From Abditibacteriaceae bacterium (GTDB lineage: Bacteria > Armatimonadota > Abditibacteriia > Abditibacteriales > Abditibacteriaceae), in contig JAFAZH010000043.1 of assembly GCA_019239895.1 (NCBI GenBank), forward strand, positions 36,418 to 100,417: DNA of 64,000 nt. The letters run 5' to 3'. The position numbers were made by a program, and so were the translations under genes. Shown here one piece after another: positions 36,205-43,900 of this stretch (position 1 is the first letter of the stretch; every line of letters begins with the position of its first letter). The notes under the pieces were generated by a model, which saw nothing but the letters and a program-made list of their open reading frames with translations, was not told where the DNA came from and did not search any database.

Positions 36205-37056
36205 ATGGACAATCAACAATCATCGTTAGCGCACCAGCAGGAACCTATTGTTGAAGAGCAAGGCCCGCTAGAACGGAGCCAGCAGCATGAAGCTAAAGGC
36301 GATGCTCTGGGCGATGATGGGCAATTTAGCAGCGCCCTGGGTGAATATAAGAAAGCCGTGCGCTTTGATCCAGCCTCGCCCCAACGCTTGACCAAATTGG
36401 CGGAAGGCTACGCTGCCGCCGATCTCCCTCTCAAAGCCTTAGAAGCCTATCAGCGGGCCATCCAGGCGCAACGCGAGCAGGGTGGGGCGGAACTGGTTGA
36501 TGCCCATATTGGCCTGGGCGATTTATGCCGCACCTTCGCCCATAGCGCGGCAGCCGTGCGCTCTTATGAACGCGCCGTGCGCTCGCGGCCCCGCCACCCC
36601 TTTTATCGCTGGAAATTGGCGGTGGCTCTGGCTGCCCTGGGACTCTATGACCAGGCGGAAAAACAGCTCCTAACGGCCCTGGAATTATCGCCAGGTGACA
36701 GCTTTTATCACTTCCAACTGGCCGATGTATATCTCATTATGCGCCGCGATGACGAGGCGATTGCCCAACTCCAAAGGGCGGTTGACCTGGCGCCGCGTGA
36801 TGATTATTATCGCCTGCGCCTGGGAGCGGCTTTACTGCGCATGGAACGGGTGGCGGAGGCGATACCCAATTTCGAGCGGGTCGTGGAGATGCAGCCGCAA
36901 AATTCCTCGTATCGCACCATCTTGCGCTATGCCTACACCCGTAACCACGAGGAACCCGCCATTGCGGTGGATGTGGATATGGTGGAGTTGGGGGCCTATG
37001 ACGAAGACTTCGTGCGCCGCATCGTTCTTCTCTCCCAGCCAATCGGCGCTGCTTAA
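36205..37056 (+). CDS. Tetratricopeptide repeat protein
   Basis: A 283-residue protein with about six TPR units between residues 28 and 245; examples are ALGEYKKAVRFDPASPQR, LKALEAYQRAIQAQREQG, and AIAQLQRAVDLAPRDDYY. There is no signal peptide or membrane segment, so it is likely a cytosolic scaffold. TadD, a TPR protein of Tad pilus loci, is normally a lipoprotein and lies in the operon. This protein sits between the two Tad blocks but lacks a lipobox, so a TadD-like role is possible but unproven. It is 125 bases after dtd. Confidence 0.85.
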   Translation: MDNQQSSLAHQQEPIVEEQGPLERSQQHEAKGDALGDDGQFSSALGEYKKAVRFDPASPQRLTKLAEGYAAADLPLKALEAYQRAIQAQREQGGAELVDAHIGLGDLCRTFAHSAAAVRSYERAVRSRPRHPFYRWKLAVALAALGLYDQAEKQLLTALELSPGDSFYHFQLADVYLIMRRDDEAIAQLQRAVDLAPRDDYYRLRLGAALLRMERVAEAIPNFERVVEMQPQNSSYRTILRYAYTRNHEEPAIAVDVDMVELGAYDEDFVRRIVLLSQPIGAA

Positions 37057-37083
37057 GGTTTGACAGCTTGCTTGATAAGATTT

Positions 37084-37233
37084 TAGCAGGAAGCGGAGAG
37101 AGCAGGAGAGGCGGGAGAAGGGAAAGGAAAAAGAGGATTTTAAGGTCATTCCGCAAGTAGTTCTCTCTGTCACCCCTTCCCCCTCTCGCCCCCTCTCCAC
37201 TTCCTGCTCTCCTTCTTCCCTGGATTCCTGCTA
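37084..37233. repeat. Purine-rich/pyrimidine-rich imperfect inverted repeat
   Basis: TAGCAGGAA (37084-37092) pairs with TTCCTGCTA (37225-37233). The left arm is nearly all purine for about 50 bases, and the right arm nearly all pyrimidine over about 60 bases. Imperfect pairing extends through both. It lies between the TPR gene and tRNA-Thr, and may end transcription of the former. Confidence 0.7.
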
Positions 37234-37269
37234 AAGGCGTTCAAGACCCTGGGCGTTGGGCGACAATGC

Positions 37270-37298
37270 TTGACGTGGCAGGCTATTTCTCGCATAAT
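37270..37298 (+). promoter_or_regulatory. Promoter of tRNA-Thr
   Basis: TTGACG (37270-37275) and CATAAT (37293-37298) are 17 bases apart, placing the transcription start about 15 bases before the tRNA. Confidence 0.6.
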
Positions 37299-37320
37299 CT
37301 CTTATGTTGTTTAGGTCGTT

Positions 37321-37393
37321 GCCGCCTTAACTCAGTTGGTAGAGTATCTCACTCGTAATGAGAAAGTCGCCGGTTCGAGTCCGGCAGGCGGCT
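37321..37393 (+). tRNA. tRNA-Thr (CGT)
   Basis: The acceptor stem GCCGCCT pairs with AGGCGGC (37386-37392), with T as discriminator. The D arm has AGTTGGTAGAG, the anticodon stem TCTCA/TGAGA encloses CTCGTAA (anticodon CGT, Thr), and the T arm GCCGG-TTCGAGT-CCGGC is perfect. CCA is not encoded. Confidence 0.95.
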
Positions 37394-37398
37394 CTTTC

Positions 37399-37512
37399 GA
37401 TTGCGGATTTTTGATTGCGGATTGCGGATTATTCAGGCAATCAGATTCAAGCGACATCGTTTGGACTTGGCTTCCTTCTAATCCGCAATCGTCAATCCGC
37501 AATCCGCAATCC
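37399..37512. repeat. Inverted repeat built from GATTGCGGATT units
   Basis: The left arm holds three tandem or near-tandem copies of ATTGCGGATT, and the right arm holds the complementary AATCCGCAAT copies. The element starts six bases after tRNA-Thr and ends five bases before the ATG of the CorC-type gene, replacing any normal ribosome site. Confidence 0.75.
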
Positions 37513-37517
37513 CAAAT

Positions 37518-38942
37518 ATGGATCACCCTCCCCCGGCGAACATAGCCGTGCAATTGCTAACTGTGTTCGCCCTAGTCCTCGCTAATGGCTTCTTTGTTGC
37601 TTCAGAATTTTGTCTGGTCTCGTTGCGTAAGACGCGCATAGACCAACTGGCGTCCGAAGGCCATAGTGGGGCGCGTGCCGTGCAACGCGCCCTGCATGAC
37701 ATCACTCGCTATATTGCGGCTACACAGGTCGGTATCTCCATCGTCTCACTGCTCTTAGGTGGCCTGGGCGAACAAGCCTTGGAGCCGCTCCTAGCTCCGC
37801 TCTTCTCGTGGATTAGTGCGCCCTGGATGGGCATTACACGCACGGGGGTCGCCACCTTTTTTGCCTATTTCATCATGACCACGATGCATGTTGTCATTGG
37901 TGAGTTATTGCCTAAATCTATAGCTCTGCAAAAAGCGGATACGATGGCCCTCTGGTTGGTGCGCCCCCTCAATTGGTTCACCACCCTGGTCACGCCCTTA
38001 GTCTGGATGCTCAATATTCTGGGCGGCTTGCTGTTGCGCTTACTTGGCATCCACCCGGCAGATGGGCACACTCAGGTGCATTCGCCTGAAGAACTGGATT
38101 TATTGTTCGAGCAATCGCGTGAGGGTGGTGCGCTCAACGAAACAGAATTTGAAATTTTGCATCGCGTAGTGCGATTCTCGGACACCACAGCGCGTGAAGT
38201 CATGGTGCCCCGCGTGGAGATGCAGGCCATACCCCTGGAAATGTCGCGTCGTGAACTCAATGAATATCTGCGCACCCAACCGCATACTCGCGTCCCGGTC
38301 TATCGTGGCTCTCTAGACGACCTCGTTGGCATTGCCCACTTGAAAGATTTAGTGCTCCATGAAGCATCGCTGGACTTACCCGCTACCAATGCCGATGGGG
38401 TGCAGACATCGCATCACGCTAATGGTGCCGTGCAACCGGCTCTGGATGCCAATGCCTCCATCAACTTGATGCCTCTAGTGCGTGAGGCGGCGCGTGTGCC
38501 TGAGACCATCACCATTGACCGCTTATTGATTCTGTTCAAGCACCATCGCCAGCAGATGGCCATTGTGATTGATGAGTATGGCGGCACCGCTGGTTTAGTG
38601 ACAATGGGCGATTTGTTGGAGCAAGTCTTTGGTGATGTAGGAGACGAATTCGATGCGCCAGAGCAAGAAATTGTGCCGCGCCCCGATGGGCGGATTTTGC
38701 TGGCAGGACGGGTGTTAATTGATGAAATCAATGACCGCTATGATTTAGATTTCGATGCCGACGAAGCCGACACAATGGCCGGTTTGGTGCTGGGAGTTTT
38801 AGGGCGTCCAGCGGTGGTGGGCGATGAAGTCGAAATTAACCAGGCACACTTGCGTGTTGAGGACGTTGACCGCTTGCGCATTACTCAACTGAGTCTTCAA
38901 TTGCCACCGGCTCAAACCGACCAAGCTGAAGCCACTTCTTAA
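37518..38942 (+). CDS. CorC/HlyC (CNNM, DUF21-CBS) membrane transporter-like protein
   Basis: A 474-residue protein. The N-terminal DUF21/CNNM membrane domain (about 1-190) has LANGFFVASEFCLVSLRKTR, with about four helices. Two CBS motifs follow (about 210-275 and 330-385), including REVMVPRVEMQAIP and MAIVIDEYGGTAGLVTMGDL. A CorC_HlyC transporter-associated domain closes the protein (about 390-465). Between the CBS motifs is an inserted polar stretch (about 285-315). Family members are linked to magnesium or cobalt efflux. Older annotations call them haemolysins. The start ATG is preceded by the right arm of an inverted repeat and not by a Shine-Dalgarno site. Confidence 0.9.
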   Translation: MDHPPPANIAVQLLTVFALVLANGFFVASEFCLVSLRKTRIDQLASEGHSGARAVQRALHDITRYIAATQVGISIVSLLLGGLGEQALEPLLAPLFSWISAPWMGITRTGVATFFAYFIMTTMHVVIGELLPKSIALQKADTMALWLVRPLNWFTTLVTPLVWMLNILGGLLLRLLGIHPADGHTQVHSPEELDLLFEQSREGGALNETEFEILHRVVRFSDTTAREVMVPRVEMQAIPLEMSRRELNEYLRTQPHTRVPVYRGSLDDLVGIAHLKDLVLHEASLDLPATNADGVQTSHHANGAVQPALDANASINLMPLVREAARVPETITIDRLLILFKHHRQQMAIVIDEYGGTAGLVTMGDLLEQVFGDVGDEFDAPEQEIVPRPDGRILLAGRVLIDEINDRYDLDFDADEADTMAGLVLGVLGRPAVVGDEVEINQAHLRVEDVDRLRITQLSLQLPPAQTDQAEATS

Positions 38943-38985
38943 GGTTTGAACAGGATTTTCTGCTGGTTACGACTGGCTTTAAAGC

Positions 38986-39013
38986 TTGACAATTGCAACC
39001 ATTCGTTTACAAT
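38986..39013 (+). promoter_or_regulatory. Promoter of the second Tad block
   Basis: TTGACA (38986-38991) and TACAAT (39008-39013) are 16 bases apart. A leader of about 180 bases would follow before cpaB. Confidence 0.6.
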
Positions 39014-39109
39014 TGCATAGAGCTTCGTTAAAAATTCCTTTAAAAAGCTTGTTTTGAAGCAATAATGGGCCTAAAAGGTTGCGTTGAGAGCAAGGCATGT
39101 GCTATCCTG

Positions 39110-39174
39110 ATGTCAATTCGTCTTGCCGCATGGCGAATTTCTTGTATGCCTTTTCAATTGACGTAAATTGACAT
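39110..39174 (+). promoter_or_regulatory. Inverted repeat in the cpaB leader
   Basis: ATGTCAATT (39110-39118) pairs with AATTGACAT (39166-39174); the right side contains a second, overlapping AATTGAC at 39157-39162. A smaller GCCGCATGGC hairpin lies inside. The stem ends 26 bases before the cpaB start. It may be an RNA control element or a protein-binding site; no known riboswitch was recognised. Confidence 0.4.
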
Positions 39175-39200
39175 AGACCGAAAAGGAGTGGTAGTCCGTA

Positions 39201-40490
39201 ATGCGTCCTAACCGTAATATCCGCGTAGGCGTAACCCTTATTGTCGCGGCGGTGCTGTTGTTCGGCCTCTATTCCATCTTTACCCGCCACAACACGCGTG
39301 GCCCGGCTAATGGCGAGGACAACAGCGCCAATAATCCCAACTCCATCACCTACACTGGCACCGATAATACCGTGAATACTGGTGTTGGCGGGCCTGCGCC
39401 TGGTCCGCCTAATGCTGGCGGTATGATTTACACCGCACGCGATGATATACCGGAGCGATCCATTATCACGACGGATATGCTGGTGGCAAAACGGTGGCCG
39501 AGGGACACTCCGACCGCTAATTATATTACTGATCCCGCTACTCAGGCCGTTGGTTATATTACGGCTCGCATGATCCCGCGCGGTGGCAATATCATGCAGA
39601 CCGATCTCATCGGGCACATCACGCAAGTCGGCGTAGCCGGGGCCATTCGTCCTGGTTTCCGCGCTATGGTGGTGCCGATTACAACTAAAGCGACTTTGCA
39701 TGACTTGGTGCATATCGGGGACTACGTTGACATCATTGCGGCCTTTGACCAGAATGAAGCGCGCACTATTGTGCAAAACGTGCGCGTCTTAGCGGTGGAC
39801 GTGTTCGGTAAAGACTTCCCCCAGGTGAAAGTCGCTATGCGCGGCAATAACAAGGCTGAACCTAATGGTGTCGCCACTGGCAACGAGCCTTCGCCGCCAT
39901 CCAATAATCCGTTGACCGCACCTTCAGGAAGAACTGGCCCGACCCCAACCCCGGCCCCATCGGCAGCCCCAAATGGCCCGCCACCACCGGCCCCAGAACC
40001 AGCTTTAACCTTGGAAGTCACACCCGATCAAGCGACAGCACTTTCGCTGGCGCAGTCGGCTAACTCGCCCCTTGACTTTCTGATTCACCCCCGCTCGGAT
40101 GTCGTAGCAACCGGGCCGGGTGGCGCGGTCGCTCCGGTGCGCGTGGTAGACCTCAATCGTGCCGAACTCTCTCCGTTTGCGTGGCGTTACCGCAATAAAG
40201 GTGGCAACACCGCTACAAATAATCGCACGGTCAGCACGACTACAACCAATAGTGGCGGCAGTTCGGGAGGCAGGCGCGGTAGTAGCCGGGGCCGCAACAG
40301 TCTACGCGAACAGTATGGCACTTCCAACGAGCCTGGCTTGCCGGTGCCATCATTTCCACCAGGGCGTGGCCCCGGTGGTAGTGGGATAGCACCCATGCCA
40401 GTGGCTGAGGCTCCCAGAACCTATGAGATTCCGATTTATGCGGATGGCAAAGTCGTGCGAACCGATGTCGTGCGCAAGCCGGAAGACTAA
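39201..40490 (+). CDS. cpaB: Tad pilus assembly protein CpaB/RcpC
   Basis: A 429-residue protein. An N-terminal helix (about 8-28) anchors it to the inner membrane. An SAF domain begins TARDDIPERSIITTDMLV, and the RcpC/CpaB domain contains RPGFRAMVVPI and HIGDYVDIIAAF. From about 215 to 270, and again from 340 to 410, it is rich in Pro, Gly, Ser and Thr, probably a flexible periplasmic linker reaching the secretin. Typical CpaB proteins are 250-300 residues, so this one is long. It is the first gene of the second Tad block, behind its own promoter. AAGGAG lies 12 bases upstream, a little farther than usual. Confidence 0.9.
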   Translation: MRPNRNIRVGVTLIVAAVLLFGLYSIFTRHNTRGPANGEDNSANNPNSITYTGTDNTVNTGVGGPAPGPPNAGGMIYTARDDIPERSIITTDMLVAKRWPRDTPTANYITDPATQAVGYITARMIPRGGNIMQTDLIGHITQVGVAGAIRPGFRAMVVPITTKATLHDLVHIGDYVDIIAAFDQNEARTIVQNVRVLAVDVFGKDFPQVKVAMRGNNKAEPNGVATGNEPSPPSNNPLTAPSGRTGPTPTPAPSAAPNGPPPPAPEPALTLEVTPDQATALSLAQSANSPLDFLIHPRSDVVATGPGGAVAPVRVVDLNRAELSPFAWRYRNKGGNTATNNRTVSTTTTNSGGSSGGRRGSSRGRNSLREQYGTSNEPGLPVPSFPPGRGPGGSGIAPMPVAEAPRTYEIPIYADGKVVRTDVVRKPED

Positions 40491-40492
40491 AT

Positions 40493-40581
40493 AAAGGCAA
40501 AAGTAAGAAGGCAAAAGACAAAGGTGAAATAGCAAAAGCACAGAAAGGACTTAACCTTTCAAGCCTGCCACTTTTGCCTTT
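40493..40581. repeat. Inverted repeat between cpaB and the secretin gene
   Basis: AAAGGCAAAAGT (40493-40504) pairs perfectly with ACTTTTGCCTTT (40570-40581). A-rich and T-rich flanks allow more pairing. It starts two bases after the cpaB stop codon. Confidence 0.7.
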
Positions 40582-40654
40582 TTAATTTTACATTTTTACT
40601 TTTCTGTCTCCTGTTCCTAATTATGTCATTCAATTTATTACTTGCGGGGATGAA

Positions 40655-43600
40655 ATGAACAAGTCACATCCTGTAGCCTCATTCCATCTGCAACGAAACA
40701 AGTCGCGCCGCCGCAAAAGTTCGACTTCGTTGGTAGCTGGGTGCGGTTGGTTGGCGGTGGCGTCCTGTGCGGCTCGTGGCGCGGGCGATCCGGCCTCTAC
40801 TTCGCCTCATACAAAACCGCTCATTAGCGGGGCACACCTTTCCAATTTACCCGTCGGTAAGATGCAGCAAATTCCTCTGGCTGCCGATGATGCCGATTAC
40901 AAGATCATCGAAGGCCAGGATGCGGTGCGGGTGACTAAGACCCAGGATAAGTTGTTGGTCACCGCCCTTAAACCCGGCCAGGTCATTATTGCGATTAATG
41001 CATTGCAACGCGCTCCACAGAATTATGTGATGCGGGTCGTGAACGCGGTCGTCCCGCCGCCTGCCGCACCAGCGGGGGGAGCACCCGTTGCACCTGCCAC
41101 CGCACCACCCGCTACTAATGGCACCACGCCAGGCACGCCCACAAATCCACCAGGTACCGTTAATGGTGGGACAGGCAATGGCACGACGGGAACAGGAACG
41201 ACAGGCGGCACTACCACGGGCGGAACGACAACTGGTGGCAATCCGACTGTAGCACCCAATGGTGGCGCGGCTGCCAATGGAGGTATTGCGCCCAATGGTG
41301 GTGCGGCCCCTAACGGGGGTGCGGCAGGAGGAACTGCTGGCACGGGCACGAATAATGGCACGGTTGGAACTGGCACCACTGGCGGGGGCACGACTGGTGT
41401 TGGAACAACCGATTCTACTGGCACGGGCGCCAGTGGAGTTGGTCTTGGAACTGGCACAGGCGGGGCCGCCACCAGTGGAGCTACCACCGGGGTAGGAGCT
41501 ACTACCGGAGTGGGGGCATCCACCGGCATCGGTCAATCAACCGGGATTGGCGGTACTCCTGCCGTGACTGCACCGGGAGTCACCAATGTCGCACCATTGC
41601 CTTCTCTGGTTGGTGGGGGGCGCTCCACCGTGCCTTCGACTATGGCACCTGTTGAGCCGACTGCGCCCGTTGTGTCGCCAGTCTTGCCCGCTCCTTCGCA
41701 TGGCAGCGGCCGAGGTGCGGCTTATCCTACACGCTCCTATTTGCCAACCAATATAGACCGCTCTGGCACTCGTGGCAGCAACTATATCACGGTGCCGCAA
41801 GGGTTGGCTGTTTTTATTAATTCCAGGAGCAATATTCTCGCGGTCTTTTTCTCTGATCCGGCTGTCATGGATGCGCGTGCCATTAACGCCCGCACCCTAG
41901 CAATAACGGGTCTGACGCCAGGCACTTCCACCTTGGCCGTATTTATAGCACGTAGCCCGAATGACGTGGTGGGCCGTCCAATGGTGTACCATGTGGTGGT
42001 TGAGTCGCCATCAGCCCATGCAACTCCGGTCGCTCCGGCGAATGCTGGCGCGGTTGAGAGCGCCATGCGCGCTGCTATCAATGATCCACGGATTAATGTT
42101 TCGGTGATTCAATTACCCGATGGCGGGTTAGCCGCCCGGTTAACGGGTGCGGTGCATGATGTAGCCGAAATTCAGGCCGCGAAGCAAACCGCTTCCCTGT
42201 TTGTTCCAGAAAATGCCGTCATCTCTTCGGTTTATGCCTCGCCGACAGCGCCGACTCTGGATCAGGTGTTAAATCCCACAACACCGATAGCCATTCCGAC
42301 TTCCGAAGAGATTTTGCAGGGCAAATTGCGCCAGATTACAGGTAACGACACAGTGGAACTGGTGCCTTTGCCCAATGGGTTAGTATTAAAAGCCGATGTG
42401 ACTTCGACCGATGAGGCCAATTCCCTGGTGCGTTTATTGCCATCGCTGTTGCAGTCCAATCAGCGAGTCATTCCCTTTATTCGGATTCGTGGTGCCAACG
42501 GCACGACATCAGCGGCTGATATGACACAGATTCCGATCCTCTCGCCAGAAGATGAAGAGGTCAGTCGCCGGATGCAGGATGTGACGGGTATCCGCACTGT
42601 CTATATGGTGCGGACAGCCACCAATGCCATCGCCGTTTATGGCACGGTGCGCAATCGTAGTGAGTATGACACCCTGCGACGTTATATAGCGGTGATGCCC
42701 GTCAATGCTGGAGCCGCGCCGTTACCAGTGGAAAGTTCTGATAACAACCTTAATACTGAACACAATCCACATCGCGCTAATTCTCCTTCGACGGGATCGC
42801 AAACGCCGATGCAGGTACAAATGTTTGTGCGTATCCTCGACCCCGCAGGGGCCACCGTGCGACGGGTGACAGTTGAGACGAATATCGTGGAAATTTCGCG
42901 TAGTGCGCTACGCAATTTAGGGGTTGAGGTCGGCTCCGTTGGATTATTGTCCGAGACGATTACCCCTGGCAACACTTCGGTAGTGCCCAACTCGAACCCA
43001 CCCATTGTGCTCACTAATCCGGACACCGTTACGCGTACCATAGACCCCACTTTCCGGGGCGGTGCCTTTACGGCTGGCACTGGCTTTACTGGTTTGCAAT
43101 CTTTTCGCAATATTGACCCGGTTCGTGCCCGTCTCAACGCGCTTTACCAAAATGGCAATGCGCGTGTGTTGAGCCGCCCCAATTTAACGGCCATTGAAGG
43201 CAATGAGGCGCAGATCACGATTGGTGGCCAGCGGCCTATTCCCACGGCGGCGATAGCATCTGGTAGTGCTGGCGGCGCTACCGCGCAAAGCGTGGAGTTC
43301 CGTAAATTTGGTATTATTTTGACGATGCGCCCAACTGTCACCGATGATGAGACCATTATCCTGCAAGTGCGCGCCGATGTCACCGCCCTGGATTCCACTA
43401 CCTCAATTAACCTGGGAGGAGCCGTCATTCCGGGCGAAACGGCGCGGTCGGTGGATACCACCATCACATTACGCGAAGGCGATACTATTGTGATGGGTGG
43501 GCTTATTACAAATGATCGGCGTCTTAACACATCGCAAATACCGATTCTTTCCAGCCTGCCGATTATCGGTAGCCTGTTCAAGAGCAAACGCTTTGAAAAC

Positions 43601-43777
43601 AATGAATCGGAACTGGCGATCTTCCTGTCACCCACAATTACCCGCATTCCGGCTTCGATGGAAACGCAGGAAGCGGTCAACCGCAGCCCAAGCTTGCCCG
43701 GTCTGCCCGGTAACGAGCAGCGCAACGACATCTTTAACTTTGGTGGTGCTCCTGGAGCGTCTGGCCAGGCCCACTAG
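40655..43777 (+). CDS. cpaC: Tad pilus secretin (CpaC/RcpA) with long Gly/Thr-rich linker
   Basis: A 1040-residue outer-membrane channel protein, about twice the usual CpaC length. The basic N terminus and short hydrophobic run end in VASC (Cys38), a possible lipoprotein site. Residues about 62-132 resemble the pilus-secretin N-terminal domain. Residues 150-310 are a low-complexity linker of Gly, Thr, Asn and Ala. A second such N-terminal domain follows (about 375-450, NYITVPQGLAVFINSRSNIL), then two BON-like segments (about 465-705), and the secretin core (about 745-1005), with ARVLSRPNLTAIEGNEAQI, REGDTIVMGGLITNDRR and PIIGSLFKSKRFENNESELA. It shows the cell has an outer membrane. It sits between cpaB and cpaE. 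Confidence 0.93.
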   Translation: MNKSHPVASFHLQRNKSRRRKSSTSLVAGCGWLAVASCAARGAGDPASTSPHTKPLISGAHLSNLPVGKMQQIPLAADDADYKIIEGQDAVRVTKTQDKLLVTALKPGQVIIAINALQRAPQNYVMRVVNAVVPPPAAPAGGAPVAPATAPPATNGTTPGTPTNPPGTVNGGTGNGTTGTGTTGGTTTGGTTTGGNPTVAPNGGAAANGGIAPNGGAAPNGGAAGGTAGTGTNNGTVGTGTTGGGTTGVGTTDSTGTGASGVGLGTGTGGAATSGATTGVGATTGVGASTGIGQSTGIGGTPAVTAPGVTNVAPLPSLVGGGRSTVPSTMAPVEPTAPVVSPVLPAPSHGSGRGAAYPTRSYLPTNIDRSGTRGSNYITVPQGLAVFINSRSNILAVFFSDPAVMDARAINARTLAITGLTPGTSTLAVFIARSPNDVVGRPMVYHVVVESPSAHATPVAPANAGAVESAMRAAINDPRINVSVIQLPDGGLAARLTGAVHDVAEIQAAKQTASLFVPENAVISSVYASPTAPTLDQVLNPTTPIAIPTSEEILQGKLRQITGNDTVELVPLPNGLVLKADVTSTDEANSLVRLLPSLLQSNQRVIPFIRIRGANGTTSAADMTQIPILSPEDEEVSRRMQDVTGIRTVYMVRTATNAIAVYGTVRNRSEYDTLRRYIAVMPVNAGAAPLPVESSDNNLNTEHNPHRANSPSTGSQTPMQVQMFVRILDPAGATVRRVTVETNIVEISRSALRNLGVEVGSVGLLSETITPGNTSVVPNSNPPIVLTNPDTVTRTIDPTFRGGAFTAGTGFTGLQSFRNIDPVRARLNALYQNGNARVLSRPNLTAIEGNEAQITIGGQRPIPTAAIASGSAGGATAQSVEFRKFGIILTMRPTVTDDETIILQVRADVTALDSTTSINLGGAVIPGETARSVDTTITLREGDTIVMGGLITNDRRLNTSQIPILSSLPIIGSLFKSKRFENNESELAIFLSPTITRIPASMETQEAVNRSPSLPGLPGNEQRNDIFNFGGAPGASGQAH

Positions 43778-43829
43778 AGCCGGTTTTGCCACTCGATATT
43801 TATGAGTTGTTAACTTAGACCCGTTATTC

Positions 43830-43876
43830 TGTACTCCCGCTCATGGGCTTTGCTTTAAGTCTGTAGCGGGAGTACA
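43830..43876 (+). terminator. Hairpin between the secretin gene and cpaE
   Basis: TGTACTCCCGCT (43830-43841) pairs perfectly with AGCGGGAGTACA (43865-43876), with a 23-base loop. There is no T run, so it may be an RNA processing or attenuation site and not a terminator. Confidence 0.4.
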
Positions 43877-43900
43877 CTCATTTGTGGTGAATTATTTCTC

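Noticed and set aside
40847..41536. Long frames on the minus strand opposite the secretin linker, including a Pro/Val-rich one at 41023-41529
   Set aside because: They mirror the low-complexity Gly/Thr/Asn linker. Such repeats keep several frames open by base composition.
41180..41540. Short direct repeats in the secretin gene, considered as a CRISPR or minisatellite
   Set aside because: Units are 6-15 bases, irregular, in frame, and code for the Gly/Thr-rich linker. There are no spacers.
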